64,000 nt of DNA, taken from Notamacropus eugenii. Lineage: Eukaryota; Chordata; Mammalia; Diprotodontia; Macropodidae. Position 1 is the stretch's first letter. Every line of letters starts with the position of its first letter. The translations under genes and the position numbers were made by a program. A model generated the notes under the pieces. That model ran no database searches. It worked only from the letters and a program-made list of their open reading frames with translations, and was not told the DNA's origin. The stretch covers positions 137,924,250-137,988,249 of the forward strand of contig NC_092878.1 of NCBI RefSeq assembly GCF_028372415.1, in the 5' to 3' direction. Positions 31,500-43,005 of this stretch are shown piece by piece.

Positions 31500-32725
31500 C
31501 TTCTTGACCCGCTGAGATAAATATTACTGTGAATAACCCAGCAGCAGCTGCTCCCTAAAAGAAGTGGCATTTTTAAGTATACAACTAACAACGTCAACTC
31601 TTGTTTTATTTTTAAGTATAAAACCAACAATGCCAAATCTGTTTCATGTGATAAATGAAGAAAAAATAATCATCATAGCGTGTTTTTTCTATAATGTGAT
31701 TTGAAAATATACTTATTCTCATTACTAACAATGAATTTAGAGGTCACAAATCTGTCCCGCTTTGGGGCTGATATCTAGATTTTATTTCTAATACTTTGTG
31801 TCTAATAGTGATGACCCTGGAGCCATCAAAATAAATTATATACTGATTAAATAACAAAACTAAGAAGTCTTTATAACATTAAGACCATAAGTTTTCCAAC
31901 TTTCTGCCTATGTCTTAGAGCTAACGGTTAGCCTCTTCATTAAAAGAGGAAGTCTGCTTCATTTGAAAAAAAAAATGAGTGTTTTTAGCACATTAAATAT
32001 GCTCACAGAAACACCTTTTATTTTTGTTAAATAGGAACTTGTGGAAAATGGGGTAGGAGAGAACAGTTTCTGGTTTCTTCAGTGTAATTTGAAAGAGATG
32101 ATCCTACTATCCCCATGAATAAGATCAAGAGTTATCAGACTAGAGCTTCACAGGGTTAAGTGCATTTGGCAAAGGATTGAATGACCAGACCCAACGTGGA
32201 ATGATTAATGGAATGATGTCAACCTGGAAAGAAGTCTTTATTGAAATGTCCCAGGGATCTGTTCTGGGCCTTGTACTATTCAGTGTTTTTAATGACTCAG
32301 AGACTTAAGATACAGATGGCATGCTTGCTACAGCGTGCTGATGACAAGAACCTGGAATCCAGTTATAATAAACTCAATTTAATGCAATTCAAACCTTTAC
32401 TAAGACCTTCCTATATTTGTGTCACTGTGCTTGGGATAAACAGATAGAAACTCCAGGTAAGAGTCTGGAGACCTGAAAGGATTACAGCAGACTGGAGCAA
32501 TGTGAACAAGATGAAAATTGATAGGGGAAATGGTAAAGTTATGTCCTTGGATAAAAAAAAATTGCACAGATTCACAAATATAAGAAAGAGGAGACATGGC
32601 TAGATGATAGTTCTTTTAAAAAAAAGATGAAGCAATTTTAGTAGACAGCAAACTTGATTTGCGACAATGGTATAACATATGAAGAGACAGCCAATGCTAT
32701 TTGAGGTTGTATTTTTAAAACATCA
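31500..32725. other. No gene seen
   Basis: AT-rich with a short direct repeat ('aagtatacaactaacaacgtcaa' near 31577 and 'aagtataaaaccaacaatgccaa' near 31615) and a weak LINE-like part at 32100-32540. Nothing coding. Confidence 0.4.
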
Positions 32726-32727
32726 TC

Positions 32728-32860
32728 ATCTATACCTTTCAGTTGTGTCTAACTCTTGGAGATCCCAATTGGGGCCTTCTTGGCAAAGATACTCCAGCTC
32801 AATTTACAGATGAGGAAACTGAAGCAAACAGGGTTAAGTGACTTACTTCATGTTGTTTGA
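32728..32860 (-). repeat. Marsupial tRNA-derived SINE, antisense, truncated
   Basis: 'tttcagttgtgtctaactcttggagatcccaattggggccttcttggcaaagatactcc' to 'gaggaaactgaagcaaacagggttaagtgactta'. It ends abruptly at LINE-1 sequence. Confidence 0.7.
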
Positions 32861-33065
32861 CCATTTATCTATTGGGGAATGACTTTTGTTCATGTATCAT
32901 TGACTCAGCTCATACATGTTGGATATGAAAGCTTTATCAAAGAAATATCCTGTAAAGATTTATTTCCCAGTTAACTGCTTCTCTTCCAATTTTAACTACA
33001 TTTATTTTGTTTGTGTCAAACTATTTAATTTTATTTAATAGAAATTGTCCACTTATCTTCTGTGA
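32860..33065 (-). repeat. LINE-1 fragment, antisense
   Basis: 'gaccatttatctattggggaatgacttttgtt...atgaaagctttatcaaagaaatatcctg...cagttaactgcttctcttcc...tttgtgtcaaactatttaattttatttaatagaaattgtccac' is antisense LINE-1 3' region. Confidence 0.65.
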
Positions 33066-33079
33066 TCTGTATTTCCTGC

Positions 33080-33295
33080 ACATGGTGCAGTGACATCAGA
33101 AAGACAGGAGTACAAACTCAGCCTAAGACACTTATGAGTTGTGTGACCCTGGACCTGTTTACCTCAGTTTCCTCATCTGTAAAATGAGCAGGAGAAGGAA
33201 ATGGCAAACTACTCCAGTATTTTTGCCAAGAAATCTCCAGATGTGGTTATGAAGCATCCGATAGGACTGAAACGACTGAACAACAACTGAATAGC
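33080..33295 (+). repeat. Full-length marsupial tRNA-derived SINE
   Basis: 'catggtgcagtgacatcagaaagacaggag', 'gtgaccctggacctgtttacctcag', 'gcaggagaaggaaatggcaaactactccagtatttttgccaagaaatctcc', 'gactgaaacgactgaacaacaac'. Confidence 0.75.
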
Positions 33296-33779
33296 AATTC
33301 TCTCACTATCCAGAGTCGCAAAAACTACTTCCTCCTTTGCTCTTCTAATATATTTATGATATGACCAATTATAATTAAGCTATGTATCTATTTGGGTTTT
33401 TTTCTTGGTATATAGTATGAGACGCTCTAAACTTATTGTTGGTCTTTTTTTTTTGTTCTGCCAGTGGTTTTTGTTAAATAGTCCTTATTCTAGCAATTCA
33501 TTATGTACAACTTCTTATATTTTAGATCAAACAAGTTGTTTGTTAGAATTTGGGACAGGGAAAAGGATCACATTTGTACTTCTGTATATTTCTACTTCAG
33601 GTAATTTTCCTGGGGAGTCTGGGATAAGAGCAGGGAAATGGTTGGTATAGGAGGGAAGGCAGAAGATTCAACTTTCAGAGAATAACTTGAACTCAGAATA
33701 TGCATTTGCATTGTGACTCAGGATTACAGAAGTAAAAATCTCTAATAACTCTTGGAAAGAACTCTATCACAATATTTAA

Positions 33780-33960
33780 TTCAGTGTATATTTATTGAGC
33801 AACATTTATTGCATGCTGATCCTTGAGCTAGAGGTTATGGAGAATACATAAAGTATGGAACATGGTCCTCTCTTCCAAAGAGTTTTCAGTCCAATACATG
33901 CATAAATTTAAAAAATAAGACCAGTGGTGAGAATCACCAAAATATAAGTAGGTTCAGTAT
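33780..33960 (-). repeat. L2 LINE 3' end, antisense
   Basis: 'tatttattgagcaacatttattgcatgctgatccttgagctagaggttatgg' and 'catggtcctctcttccaaagagttttcagtccaa' resemble the antisense L2 end. Confidence 0.45.
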
Positions 33961-34121
33961 ATCCTTTCAGTTTTAAAAAGTCCAAAAAGCAGAAAAATTG
34001 GTATATTTTGTAGTCAGAGAAGAAGGAGGAGGCCCTCCGGGGAAGGGAATGAAACTGGATCAAAGTAGGAATTTGGATGAAGTGTTGTTGGCTAGGAGTA
34101 AGAGTTCATGTTGAGAAGGGG

Positions 34122-34122
<1 letters not shown>

Positions 34123-34173
<51 letters not shown>
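34123..34173. repeat. (GT)n microsatellite
   Basis: About 25 uninterrupted TG units. Confidence 0.97.
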
Positions 34174-34175
<2 letters not shown>

Positions 34176-34339
34176 AGGGAAGGTAAGGAGGAGAAAATTA
34201 TGCAAGCCCTTCAAAACTAATTTGGAGATTTCAACATTCAACCCATGGGTAATATATATTTTTTTTAATTTTTTATTTATTTTTTAAAAAATTTTGTTTT
34301 CAGTTCTACAATCAGTTTCATATATTGGGTAATATATTT

Positions 34340-35400
34340 CAATAGAAAGTTGCTACTTGAAAGTTTTATCTTTATAAGTATTAACAGAAGCAGTGGTGCT
34401 AGTTTGCATTCTTAAGCCTATTAGATTCTGGAGAGCAAATGATATTAAGAAGAAAAGAAATGATCGTTTATAGTCAGTTTCTAAATTGACTTAAGGTGAA
34501 AATTGATTGAAGTGACTGTATTTAAAAAAGGCAAATAAGTGTGTTCCTCACCTCTATGCCTTACTAATCGCCATTTTCTCACTTTCTTCAGCAGGAATTA
34601 GAAACGTTGATATGAAGGAGGAATGTGCTCTCAGGACTCGCTGGCTCTCAGGATTCTTTCTGGTTCCTTGGTTCTTTCTGCCCCACTGACCCCCCACCAC
34701 TTGTGGAAAGCTCTTTGCTTCTTTTTTTTGGTTATGGACCATGGCTTTGTCATTGTACGAATGCATTGGGTGAAACCCTCCCTGTACCAGATTGTACCTT
34801 GGTACTAAAAATATCCTTAAAAAAAGACTTTTTATATATTATACTCTATAACTTAATTATACTGATCACTGAATTTTGCAATCTTGGGCTTACACAGAAT
34901 GAGAAGTTCTGCTCCATCACTGCACACCTATGATTGGGATACAGCTTTGTCACAGTAATTTCTTTTTATGTTTTCTTTGATTATTAGTAAATATTGCATG
35001 CCAAGTTACAGAAACTGGAGGGGCACTTTCCAAATTTCACAGTAGATTAAACACACACTTAGAAGTAAAGAATTTGAACTTTGCTGTTTGATTTACTATG
35101 AGGCAGCTATGAATATTTGTCCAGTACGATGTTGGGAAGGGCTTACGAGAACAGTGCGTTTCCAAATAAAGTGTTAAAATAATAGCTTTGATCGAATATT
35201 AAATAAAATGATAACCCAAAACTCTAAAAGTTAAACAATTTTGGGAGATTTGAATGAGACAAAAAGAAACAGCCACATGATGGCAGCATATTAAAAGAAT
35301 AAGATGATTTTCATTTATCTATAGCTGAATCGCTGAACAGAAAAATTGAAGGGGATCTCAGGTTATCTACTTTAAAGATGTCTTTTGTACAATATCTCGG
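34340..35400. other. No gene seen
   Basis: AT-rich, largely free of recognisable repeats. The frames at 34554-34933 on both strands show no domain or splice signal and are not called. Confidence 0.45.
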
Positions 35401-35404
35401 CTCT

Positions 35405-35610
35405 ACTTAAAGCAGGAATTTTTAACACGGCAGCCTATGAACTTGCATTTTTAAAAAATTTGGTAACTATATTTCCATATAATTGACTTTCTTTGTAATC
35501 CTTTGTATTTTATTTTATGCATTTAAAGGTATTGTTTTTAAAAGGGTTTCCTAGGCCTCACCAGATTTCCAGAGGGGTCCAGACCACAAAAAGGAAAACC
35601 TCTGGCTTAA
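35405..35610 (+). mobile_element. hAT-type MITE (same family as 25174-25328)
   Basis: 'gcaggaatttttaacacggcagcctatgaacttgc', 'tggtaactatatttccatataattgactttctttgtaatccttt', 'gcctcaccagatttccagaggggtccagaccacaaaaaggaaaacctctgg'. It shares order and internal motifs with the shorter copy at 25174. Confidence 0.55.
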
Positions 35611-36154
35611 AGATTTCACTCCCACCTTTAATGAATGCCATCAACCGAGAACTTCAGAATGCAATTTTAAAAATTTAAAAAGAAAGCATTGTGGAATTTT
35701 CCTGTACCTTACCTACGCAACGCAAGATTAGGTTTTACTGGGTAAATCGTATTGTCTAAACCTAGATCCCTATATCAGGTGTGATAATCCTCTCTACTTG
35801 GGTTAAGGAAGGAACAACATGATTGGCTGAGAGAATTTGTTTTAGTTCTTGGTCTAGTTCATAAAAGTAGCAAACCATGTCAGGTAGTCAGTTCTGCAGT
35901 TGGGGGATTCCAGGTTAGGGGAGTACTTTATGGAGGCAGACCCCTCTATGGCAGGCTAAGGGCAGACCCCTTATGGAGGCTAAGAAGGGACCTCCCTTCT
36001 TCCCCAATCCCCATTGACTATGTCATCTGAGCTACTGGACTGGCAGAAGACAATGCATCCAGTTAGGAACTGGACACAGGGAATACAGACAGAGATAGGA
36101 GAGACAGTCAGTCACCCAAGGGAGAAGGCAGCAAGTAGTGTGACTACTTGTGTG

Positions 36155-36320
36155 TCAATGAATAATAATAATACCCATCATTTATATAGCACTTTACACT
36201 TTACAAATATCTCATTTGATCCTCAGGACAATTCTGGGAAGTAGGTGCTATTATGATATCTATTTTGCAGATGAGGCAGACAAAGGGGAAGTGACTTGCC
36301 CAAGTGACTGCCCAGTGACT
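36155..36320 (-). repeat. tRNA-derived SINE, antisense
   Basis: 'cccatcatttatatagcactttacactttacaaatatctcatttgatcctcagg' to 'cagatgaggcagacaaaggggaagtgacttgcccaag'. Truncated by LINE-1. Confidence 0.7.
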
Positions 36321-37320
36321 AGTTTGTTAATTTTATTTACGTTTTGGTTCCACTTTGAGTTCCGTGTAATCTCTCTCCTTTCTTACCTCCCAAACCTGCA
36401 TTACAGAAGGCCAACCTTTGATGTAGATATATATGTGGAATCGTGCAATACATACTGCCATATAGCAGTTCTTTTCTTGGAGGTGGATAGGATTTTCCTT
36501 CTTCAGTCCTTTGTGATTGATTTGAATGATCATATCACTCAGAAGAGCTTACTTGATAGTTACTCTTCAAACAATATTGCTCTTAATATATGTAATGTTT
36601 TCTCTGTTCTGTTCTTTTCACCTCTGCATTATTTCACACAAATCTTTCCTGCTTTTTAAAAAATTAACTTGCTTGTCATTTCTTACAGGACAGTAGTATT
36701 CCATCACGATTAATAAACCACAACTTATTTAGTCATTCCCCAATTGATGGGAATCCTCTCACCAGAAAAAGAGCTGCTATAAATATTTCAAAATATATAG
36801 ATTCCTTTCCTTTTTCTCTGATCACTTTTGGAAATAGATCTAATAGTGGTATTGCTGGATCAAAGGATATACACAGTTTTGTAACTTTGTTATAATTTTT
36901 TTGTATCAGGAGTATATTAATGTTCCAATTTTTCCACATCCCCTCTAATATTTATTATTTTTCCCTCCTATCATTTTAGCCACTTTGGTAGTTGTGAGAA
37001 GGTACCTCAGAGTAATTTTAATTTGTATTTCTCTAATCAATAATGATTTAGAGCATTTTTATAAGATAATATATACATTTTGACTTCTTCCAAAAATTGC
37101 CTATTCCTATTCTTTGATTGTTTGTTAATTGGAGAATGACTCATATTCTTACCAATTTGAATCAGTTCTCTATATATTTAAGATATGAGAACTTTATCCA
37201 AGAAATTGACTATAATTCCCTCCCCTCAGAATTTTTGCTTTCCTTCAAGTGTTGGCTATATTGTTTTTATTTGTACAAAACCTTTTTAATTTAATGTAAT
37301 CAAAATTATCCATTTTATAT
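36320..37320 (-). repeat. LINE-1 3' portion, antisense (~1 kb)
   Basis: 'gcattacagaaggccaacctttgatg', 'ctgccatatagcagttcttttcttggaggtggatagg', 'ccccaattgatgggaatcctctcacc', 'gtattgctggatcaaaggatatacacag', 'ttccacatcccctctaatatttatt', 'aatcaaaattatccattttat' occur in the order expected of antisense marsupial LINE-1. The open frames here (147 codons plus strand, 68 codons minus strand) are LINE-1 translations. Confidence 0.7.
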
Positions 37321-37329
37321 CCCACAACA

Positions 37330-37930
37330 CTCTCAGAGGCTGGATGTGAACTAAAGTCTTCATGACTCCAGTTCCAGGGCTCTCCCCAGGAAGTCACCCA
37401 ACTACCTCAAGAATTCAAAAATGGAGCCAACTTTGACAGCTTAGCAGATCTGACTCCCCAGTGGAGAGTTTCATCCAGACGGAGCTGAGGGAAAATTCAA
37501 CACAGAGAACAGACTTCCATCACCAGGAGTTGTGAGTTACTCTTTGTCACATGAGTATCCTACCTTTGTTCCTCAGGCCATTGTACTTTAAGTCTGAGTC
37601 CATGCTACCCATGGATATTGTTTGTATTTGTAGAAAAGACACTCCAGGTTGTTTTTTTTTTTTTGTTCTTTTTGCAATGTTGATGCGGTAGAAAATGTTT
37701 TTCAAGGCTTATTAGTGATGTTAAGAGTAGCCAACCATACGGATATCCTTAGAATCTTATGGTAATAGTTGTCCCTCTGGGCATCCAACCTACATGAGGG
37801 CCAAGGTCATTGGTGGCAGCTCCCAGAAGGGGGTGTTATACCTTCTGCTTGGTTAAACATGTATTTTATCAAGTGGAAATTTCTTGGTGTTTTATATCTG
37901 TTTTTTGATAATACATTCAAAAGTATGGAT
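37330..37930. other. No gene seen
   Basis: Mixed sequence with an antisense SINE piece at 37330-37410. No coding signal. Confidence 0.4.
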
Positions 37931-37939
37931 AAAAGCCTG

Positions 37940-38370
37940 GATACCATAGTTCATACCATAGAAATGAAAACTGCCTGGAACTTTTAGAACTAGAGGGCAA
38001 AGTAAAAATAGAAAGAATCTACTGGTTGTCTCCTGAAAGAAACTTCAAAATGAAAACTCTCAGGATTATCATAATCTAAATCTGGACCCATCAAATCAAG
38101 GGGAAAAAATACAAACAGTTCCCTCCCTCCCTCTTCCCTCCCCTCCATTCAAGTACCAAGGAACCACAGTAAGGATTACAGAAAACTTGGCAGCTGGCAC
38201 AGTAAAGGAAAGGAATATAATATTCCTAAAAGGAAAAATAAGGGTTTATAACCAAGAATACCCATCTGACAAAACTAATCATAATTCTTTTTGGGCAAAA
38301 ATGGATCTTTAGTGGAATAGGAGTTTTTCAAACATCCTTGATGAAAAATGAGCTATATTTTAATGAGTCA
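37940..38370 (+). repeat. LINE-1 ORF1-region fragment, sense
   Basis: 'gaactagagggcaaagtaaaaatagaaagaatctac', 'tcctgaaagaaacttcaaaatgaaaactctcagg', 'ggcacagtaaaggaaaggaatataatattcc', 'aagaatacccatctgacaaaactaatcataattc', 'aatggatctttagtggaatagg' match, in order, the 3' part of marsupial LINE-1 ORF1. It is frameshifted and not coding. Confidence 0.6.
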
Positions 38371-38544
38371 GGTGAGTGTAGTTTTGCTTGGTAAAAATGA
38401 TTTTTAAAAAATCTGAATCTGATTCCTGTGAGAATGGTCAGGTGAGGGACAAAATGTGAAGCCCTATTTGAAATTGGTACAAAAGTACTATACGGATCAA
38501 TTTTTTTTATGGGTATGACCAGAAAACTAGTATTTTGTCATTTC

Positions 38545-39110
38545 TGTTGCCCAATGTAATGAGGAAGTTTTTCCTTATATAAAATCTCAATTTTGCATCT
38601 TAAACTTATTCCCATTGCTTCTAGATCTATTCTGTAGGATAAATTGAAGAAGTCATTGCCCAAATCACAGCCCTTCAAACACTAGCTATTGGGTCCTTCC
38701 CAAGAATCTTCTGCTTTTGGTTAAACAATTGTCATTGCCTTCAAGCAATCTTTATAGGGGATATTCTCCAATCCACCTGTCATCCTAATTACTCTTCTCT
38801 GGATAGGGTTTAGTCTTTTCTAAAGTGAGTTGTTCAGGACTGAACACAAACGTGGACAGACCAAAATATAGTATAATGGAATAAGTTCCCTCTTGTTCTG
38901 CATACTGTGTCTTTCTTAATGTAGTTTAAGACAGCATCAGTTTTTTGTGGTGCCTTGTCACATTATTAAATCATACCAAGGTTGCAGTCCTTTGAAATTC
39001 CCAGGGCTTTAAAAAATATAGAACTGTTATATAGCCATGTCTCTCTCTTTCAGTATTTATGAAGTTAATTTTTTGAACCCAAGTATAGAACTTTGAATTT
39101 TTTTCTTTCT
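38545..39110. repeat. CR1/L3-type LINE remnant
   Basis: 'ctcttctctggatagggtttagtc', 'caggactgaacacaaacgtggacagacc', 'ataagttccctcttgttctgcatactg', 'accaaggttgcagtcctttgaaattcccaggg', 'tagccatgtctctctctttcagtatttatgaag', 'gaacccaagtatagaactttgaat' recur across amniote CR1-like repeats in this order. Confidence 0.5.
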
Positions 39111-39364
39111 CTGACAATATAGAGATGAAAAGTGATACAATTTTTGTTTCTTCTCTAGGAGTTTACAATCTTAGGGTGGGGATGCTTATTATGAGGCTAA
39201 ATATACTAAGTAAAATATGATTGTGGGCAAAGGAGAGATCCAGATGAAGTACTCTAAATCCAAATACAGTATTTATGTATCCAGAATAATTAACACTTAG
39301 GCTCCAGGAAACTTTGTAAAGTCTTCAAGCTGGGATGGACATTCAAAATATGCAGCTGGATCTT

Positions 39365-39570
39365 TTCAGACTGTTGTTTATGCCTTGTTCTCAAAGAGAA
39401 CCATGACATCAGGAAGATGATGCTATGACTTGTAAGTGAAGTAGATTTGAGTGAGTGAGGGCAGTCCAAAGTCACCAGGCTTATTTTCTTCTCTGGAGTC
39501 ATCTGGGCCCATTGACAAGATATGGATTAGGATGACAGGAGATGGCCCAGGATGCAGTGAGAACAGGTAC
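39365..39570 (+). repeat. RTE-derived SINE
   Basis: 'gccttgttctcaaagagaaccatgacatcagg', 'agtagatttgagtgagtgagggcagtccaaagtcaccagg', 'gacaagatatggattaggatgacaggagatggcccagg'. Confidence 0.7.
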
Positions 39571-39739
39571 ATAGAGCAGAGAAACCAATTATATTATCAC
39601 AGTCCAGGAAAGAGGTGATAAAAGTGTGAACTAATAATGAATTAAGTGGTATGAGTTCTGATGAGACAGATGTTATGTAAGTGTAAGGGTGGGATTAATT
39701 GAATAAATGATCAAGTTACCCCACCCATTTAAAGTGATA

Positions 39740-39802
39740 ATATCCTTAAATATATACGTATATATAATATCTAAAACTTATATATATATATATATATATA
39801 AA
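39740..39802. repeat. (TA)n tract
   Basis: TA-rich, with about 12 TA units at 39778-39801. Confidence 0.85.
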
Positions 39803-39909
39803 AAATATGTGTTATCTATAAATAAAAATCAATCAATCAATAAATGCTTTGGAACTAGAAGTTAGGAAAGGTTTAGATTTGGATAGTTCTGAGACTTATC
39901 GGTATAGAG

Positions 39910-40250
39910 ACGATAATTGAGCCTTCTATATGTCTCCCTTAGCCCAATCCTGGGCCTTTTCTCCTCTTACTATGCTATTTCCCTTGGTGATATCAGCCCC
40001 CATGGATTCAATTATCATTTCTATGCAGATTATTCTCCAAACTATTTATCCAGCCCTAAACTCTCTTCTAACTCCTGGTATCACATCTTCAACTGCCTAG
40101 TGGACATTCCAAACTGGATGACTTCACCAGTATTGTCACTGGTACTACCACCTTCTGGTCACTCAGGCTTACAACCAAGGTGTCATCCTTTACTCCCAAC
40201 TCTCTCTTACCATCTCTCCCCCAAGTCCACTGTTGGTGTGTGACTTTAAG
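39910..40250 (+). repeat. L2 LINE, 3' coding/UTR part
   Basis: 'tatcagcccccatggattcaattatcatttctatgc', 'ccagccctaaactctcttctaactcc', 'ttccaaactggatgacttc', 'ccaaggtgtcatcctttactcccaactctctc' fits the L2 region before its 3' end. Confidence 0.6.
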
Positions 40251-40438
40251 TGGTTGTGACCTGAATAAAGATGCAGTAAAAGAGACTTAGAAGGAGCCAT
40301 CAGTCAGGAAAGAATAAAGAAAAGAATGATGTCTTGAAAACAGAAAGATAAAATAGTATGGAGGAAATGAGTGCTATCCACAGTGTCAAAAGCTACAGGA
40401 AGGTCAAGAAGGAGGAGATCTGAGAAAAGACCATTAGA

Positions 40439-40580
40439 TATAGGTCTCACAGATGATAAATAGCAGAGCTGCGATTCAATTCCATATCCTTTGATTCCAA
40501 ATCTAGCACTTTCATACTTTCACAGTATCTCTCATATGTACATATATTAATATATGTATATTAATAATTTGTATCTCTAA
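40439..40580 (+). repeat. 142-bp direct repeat, copy A (inserted copy)
   Basis: Identical to 41583-41724 except one base (G at 40571 against A at 41715). Here it abruptly interrupts an L2-like repeat, so this appears to be the derived copy. Its content is a MIR fragment plus an AT-rich tail. Confidence 0.9.
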
Positions 40581-40727
40581 TTCCTTAAGATATCAGTGGC
40601 GACTTTGGAGAGAGCCGTTTCAGTTGGATGATGATGTTGGAAGCCAGTCTGAGGAAAGTTAAGAAGGGAGAGGAAAGTGGAGATACTGATTGTAGAAGGC
40701 TTCTCAAGGAGTTTAGCAATGAAAAGG

Positions 40728-40908
40728 ATTGTTGTTGTTTGTACTTCATACTGGAAGAGGACCAATGACATGATGAGGGTGATGCCTTGACCTGCAAGTG
40801 AATTGGATTTAAGTGAGGCAGGGGTGTGCAGTCATCAGCTTCACTCATTCTCCCCTCCAAAGTCATTGGAGTCCAGTGGGAAGACATAAGTCAAGATGAT
40901 TGACCCCC
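40728..40908 (+). repeat. RTE-derived SINE
   Basis: 'cttcatactggaagaggaccaatgacatgatgagggtgatgcc', 'gaattggatttaagtgaggcaggggtgtgcagtcatcagc', 'gtccagtgggaagacataagtcaagatgattg'. Confidence 0.7.
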
Positions 40909-41365
40909 CTGAGTGGAATAGGTTTAGTGAAGACTTCTCAGATTGTAATTCTTCTCCCAGGGGTGTGGTAAGGCCTAAAGGCTCAAGGTTACAATATCTT
41001 TAGAATAGAATAGTTCCATATAAGGATATAAAACTGTGTAGTGTATTAGGGTCTCAATGATTGGACAAAACTTACATAATTCCTCGATGTCTTCATTTCA
41101 AAAGGGATTGGTTAGATTTCTTGTCTAGAATGTAAGATCATATTCTCAGCTAATGAGGATAATGTTCAGTGGGGGGAGGAGGGACTTTCATTAGGGTCTA
41201 TATAAATCACTGCCCCTTTCTTTGTCTTCAACTTTCCTACTCCTACAGGTTAGCCCCACTTCTTGAGAATTGAATAAATCACTTTTCTGTCATCACTTTG
41301 AGAGGCCTCTGAGTAATTGATTTATGTAGGGACCTGAGCCATCCCAAACACCCCCAATGAAAGAG
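40908..41365 (+). mobile_element. Probable solo LTR (boundaries unresolved)
   Basis: About 450 bases of non-coding sequence inserted in an RTE SINE. It has a TATATAAAT box (41201), a pyrimidine-rich stretch, an AATAAA at 41274, then 'tcacttttctgtcatcactttgagaggcctctgagtaattg'. This promoter-then-poly(A) arrangement is that of a gamma-type retroviral LTR. Unlike the LTR at 45679, clean TG...CA ends and a target duplication could not be fixed. Confidence 0.45.
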
Positions 41366-41439
41366 AATTTCATTGTCCCCCAATGAAAGAGAATTGAGAT
41401 ACAGGATAATAGTTAAGAAGGATGGATGCATCAAATGAG

Positions 41440-41880
41440 GGTTTTATACATATTTTACAATATACTCACACAATATACTTAACCACATATATATAAAACA
41501 CATATATTTACATAATACACCCATGTATTTATATACATGCATGTATGTATAAACTGAGACCTACAAAAGTCAAGTGGCTTTCTATAGGTCTCACAGATGA
41601 TAAATAGCAGAGCTGCGATTCAATTCCATATCCTTTGATTCCAAATCTAGCACTTTCATACTTTCACAGTATCTCTCATATGTACATATATTAATATATG
41701 TATATTAATAATTTATATCTCTAAGTATATGTGTATAGACATATATATCTAGAATTTATATTTAAAATATATATATTTATGTATGATATATATCTCTATA
41801 TCTTATGTTATGTATATATAAACATATTTATTCATATATATGTACATACACATACATATATGTGTATATACATATATCAT
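41440..41880. repeat. AT-rich microsatellite cluster around repeat copy B
   Basis: Degenerate (TATA)n, (ACATAT)n and (TATG)n flank the second copy of the 142-bp repeat. Confidence 0.8.
41583..41724 (+). repeat. 142-bp direct repeat, copy B (source copy)
   Basis: Here the segment continues smoothly from the upstream MIR ('aaactgagacctacaaaagtcaagtggctt'), so this is the likely original from which 40439-40580 was copied. Confidence 0.9.
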
Positions 41881-41884
41881 ACAC

Positions 41885-42100
41885 TGAATGGGGAGAGGAA
41901 TTGCAGAAAGTGGGAGCAGGAAGAAAAGCCTTTTGAAGGAATTGTCCCTTGAACTGAGGCTTGAAGAGAGGGTGGGGGAGCTCCCCAGAGGTAGAGGTGA
42001 TTTGGAATAGAATTCCAGCCTTGAGGGCTATTGTATTCAAAGATCTGGAGACCAGAGCTGGAATGTCCCATACAAGCAACAGAAAAATCCTACTTTGGCT
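41885..42100 (-). repeat. Antisense L2-like fragment
   Basis: 'ggagcaggaagaaaagccttttgaaggaattgtcccttgaactgaggcttgaagagag' resembles the antisense of the L2 3' region ('gaaggcttcc...tgagacttgaagg'). Diverged. Confidence 0.4.
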
Positions 42101-42330
42101 GTAGTGTAGGGCTTAATAATGCTTGTTGATGGGAAATATAAACAATAATATAATGGAATAATAAAATATTATTGATAATGGAAACATCTGTATTTTTGGC
42201 TGTTTTCCCAGAGTTAAGAATTCTAAAACAGCATTCTTGTCCAGAGGTTTGAGATGTTGCTGTATGTGAGATTCTAGTTTCTTTTTATTATTTTAGCCAA
42301 AGTAATGCTTCCTTTTTCTCTCTTTTCAGA

Positions 42331-42350
42331 TTCCAGATTCTTGATGAAAG
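42331..42350 (+). other. Possible 20-bp micro-exon (speculative)
   Basis: A strong polypyrimidine tract and CAG end at 42330 ('ctttttctctcttttcag'). After 20 bases comes the donor-like AAA/GTGAGG. With the preceding phase-1 exon at 27770 it would read DSRFLMK and hand over phase 0, which is what the exon at 62827 needs. Chance agreement is quite possible. Confidence 0.12.
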
Positions 42351-42734
42351 TGAGGAATAAATTATACCGAAGCAATGGCTACCTTCCTTGAAAAGGATTA
42401 GTCCCCTTTAGATTGGCCCTTTGTGTTAAGACATTTCTTACTGTGCAGGGGAAAAGAACATGTACTTTATTTCTGGAAAAGTTCCAGTAACAGTTCTTGT
42501 AGGGGAGGAAGGGAAGGAAGGATTAGGAATAGTGCTGTTTGCAGTTTGCAATTAGGTTTGTAATTGTAAGTCTAAATCAGGTTTGTGCTTTGTGTTAGCT
42601 TGTATTCGAATGACAGTGTGATATTGTTCACATATGACAATGATACTGCTAACCCTTCATAAATGTAGATGACACCAAATTGAATTATTTTTAAATTGGT
42701 GGGGTTGGTTATAGTCATCCTTCCACAAATCCAG

Positions 42735-43005
42735 GTAGGGGATTCAGGATGTAGAGCACTGGGTCTGGAGTCAGGAAGACCTGAGTTCAAATCAACCTCA
42801 GAACCTTGTTAGCTGTGTGATCTTGGGCATCACCTAGCCTCTGCCTGCCTCAGTTTCCTCAACTGTAAAATGGAGATAATAATAGCACCTACCTATCCAG
42901 GTTGTTGTGAGGATCAAATGAGATAATATTTGTAAAGCTTTTAGCACTGTGCAAGCCAGAAAATAGGCACCACAGAAATATTATTATTATTATATATCAT
43001 TCACC
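42735..43005 (+). repeat. Marsupial tRNA-derived SINE (GATCAAATGAGAT branch)
   Basis: 'gtagagcactgggtctggagtcaggaagacctgagttcaaatc', 'gtgtgatcttgggcatcacctagcctctgcctgcctcag', 'gttgttgtgaggatcaaatgagataatatttgtaaagc', ending in (ATT)n. Confidence 0.8.

Larger units (their letters stand above)
40260..41440 (-). repeat. Antisense L2-like repeat, disrupted by three insertions
   Basis: The host repeat shows 'atccacagtgtcaaaagctacaggaaggtcaagaaggaggagatctgagaaaagaccattaga', then 'cagtggcgactttggagagagccgtttcagttggatgatg', then 'tagttaagaaggatggatgcatcaaatgaggg' (about 41407). Between these pieces sit a 142-bp duplicated segment, an RTE SINE and an LTR-like block. Confidence 0.5.

Noticed and set aside
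36216..36659. 147-codon plus-strand frame
   Set aside because: It crosses from an antisense SINE into antisense LINE-1 sequence, with no start or splice context.
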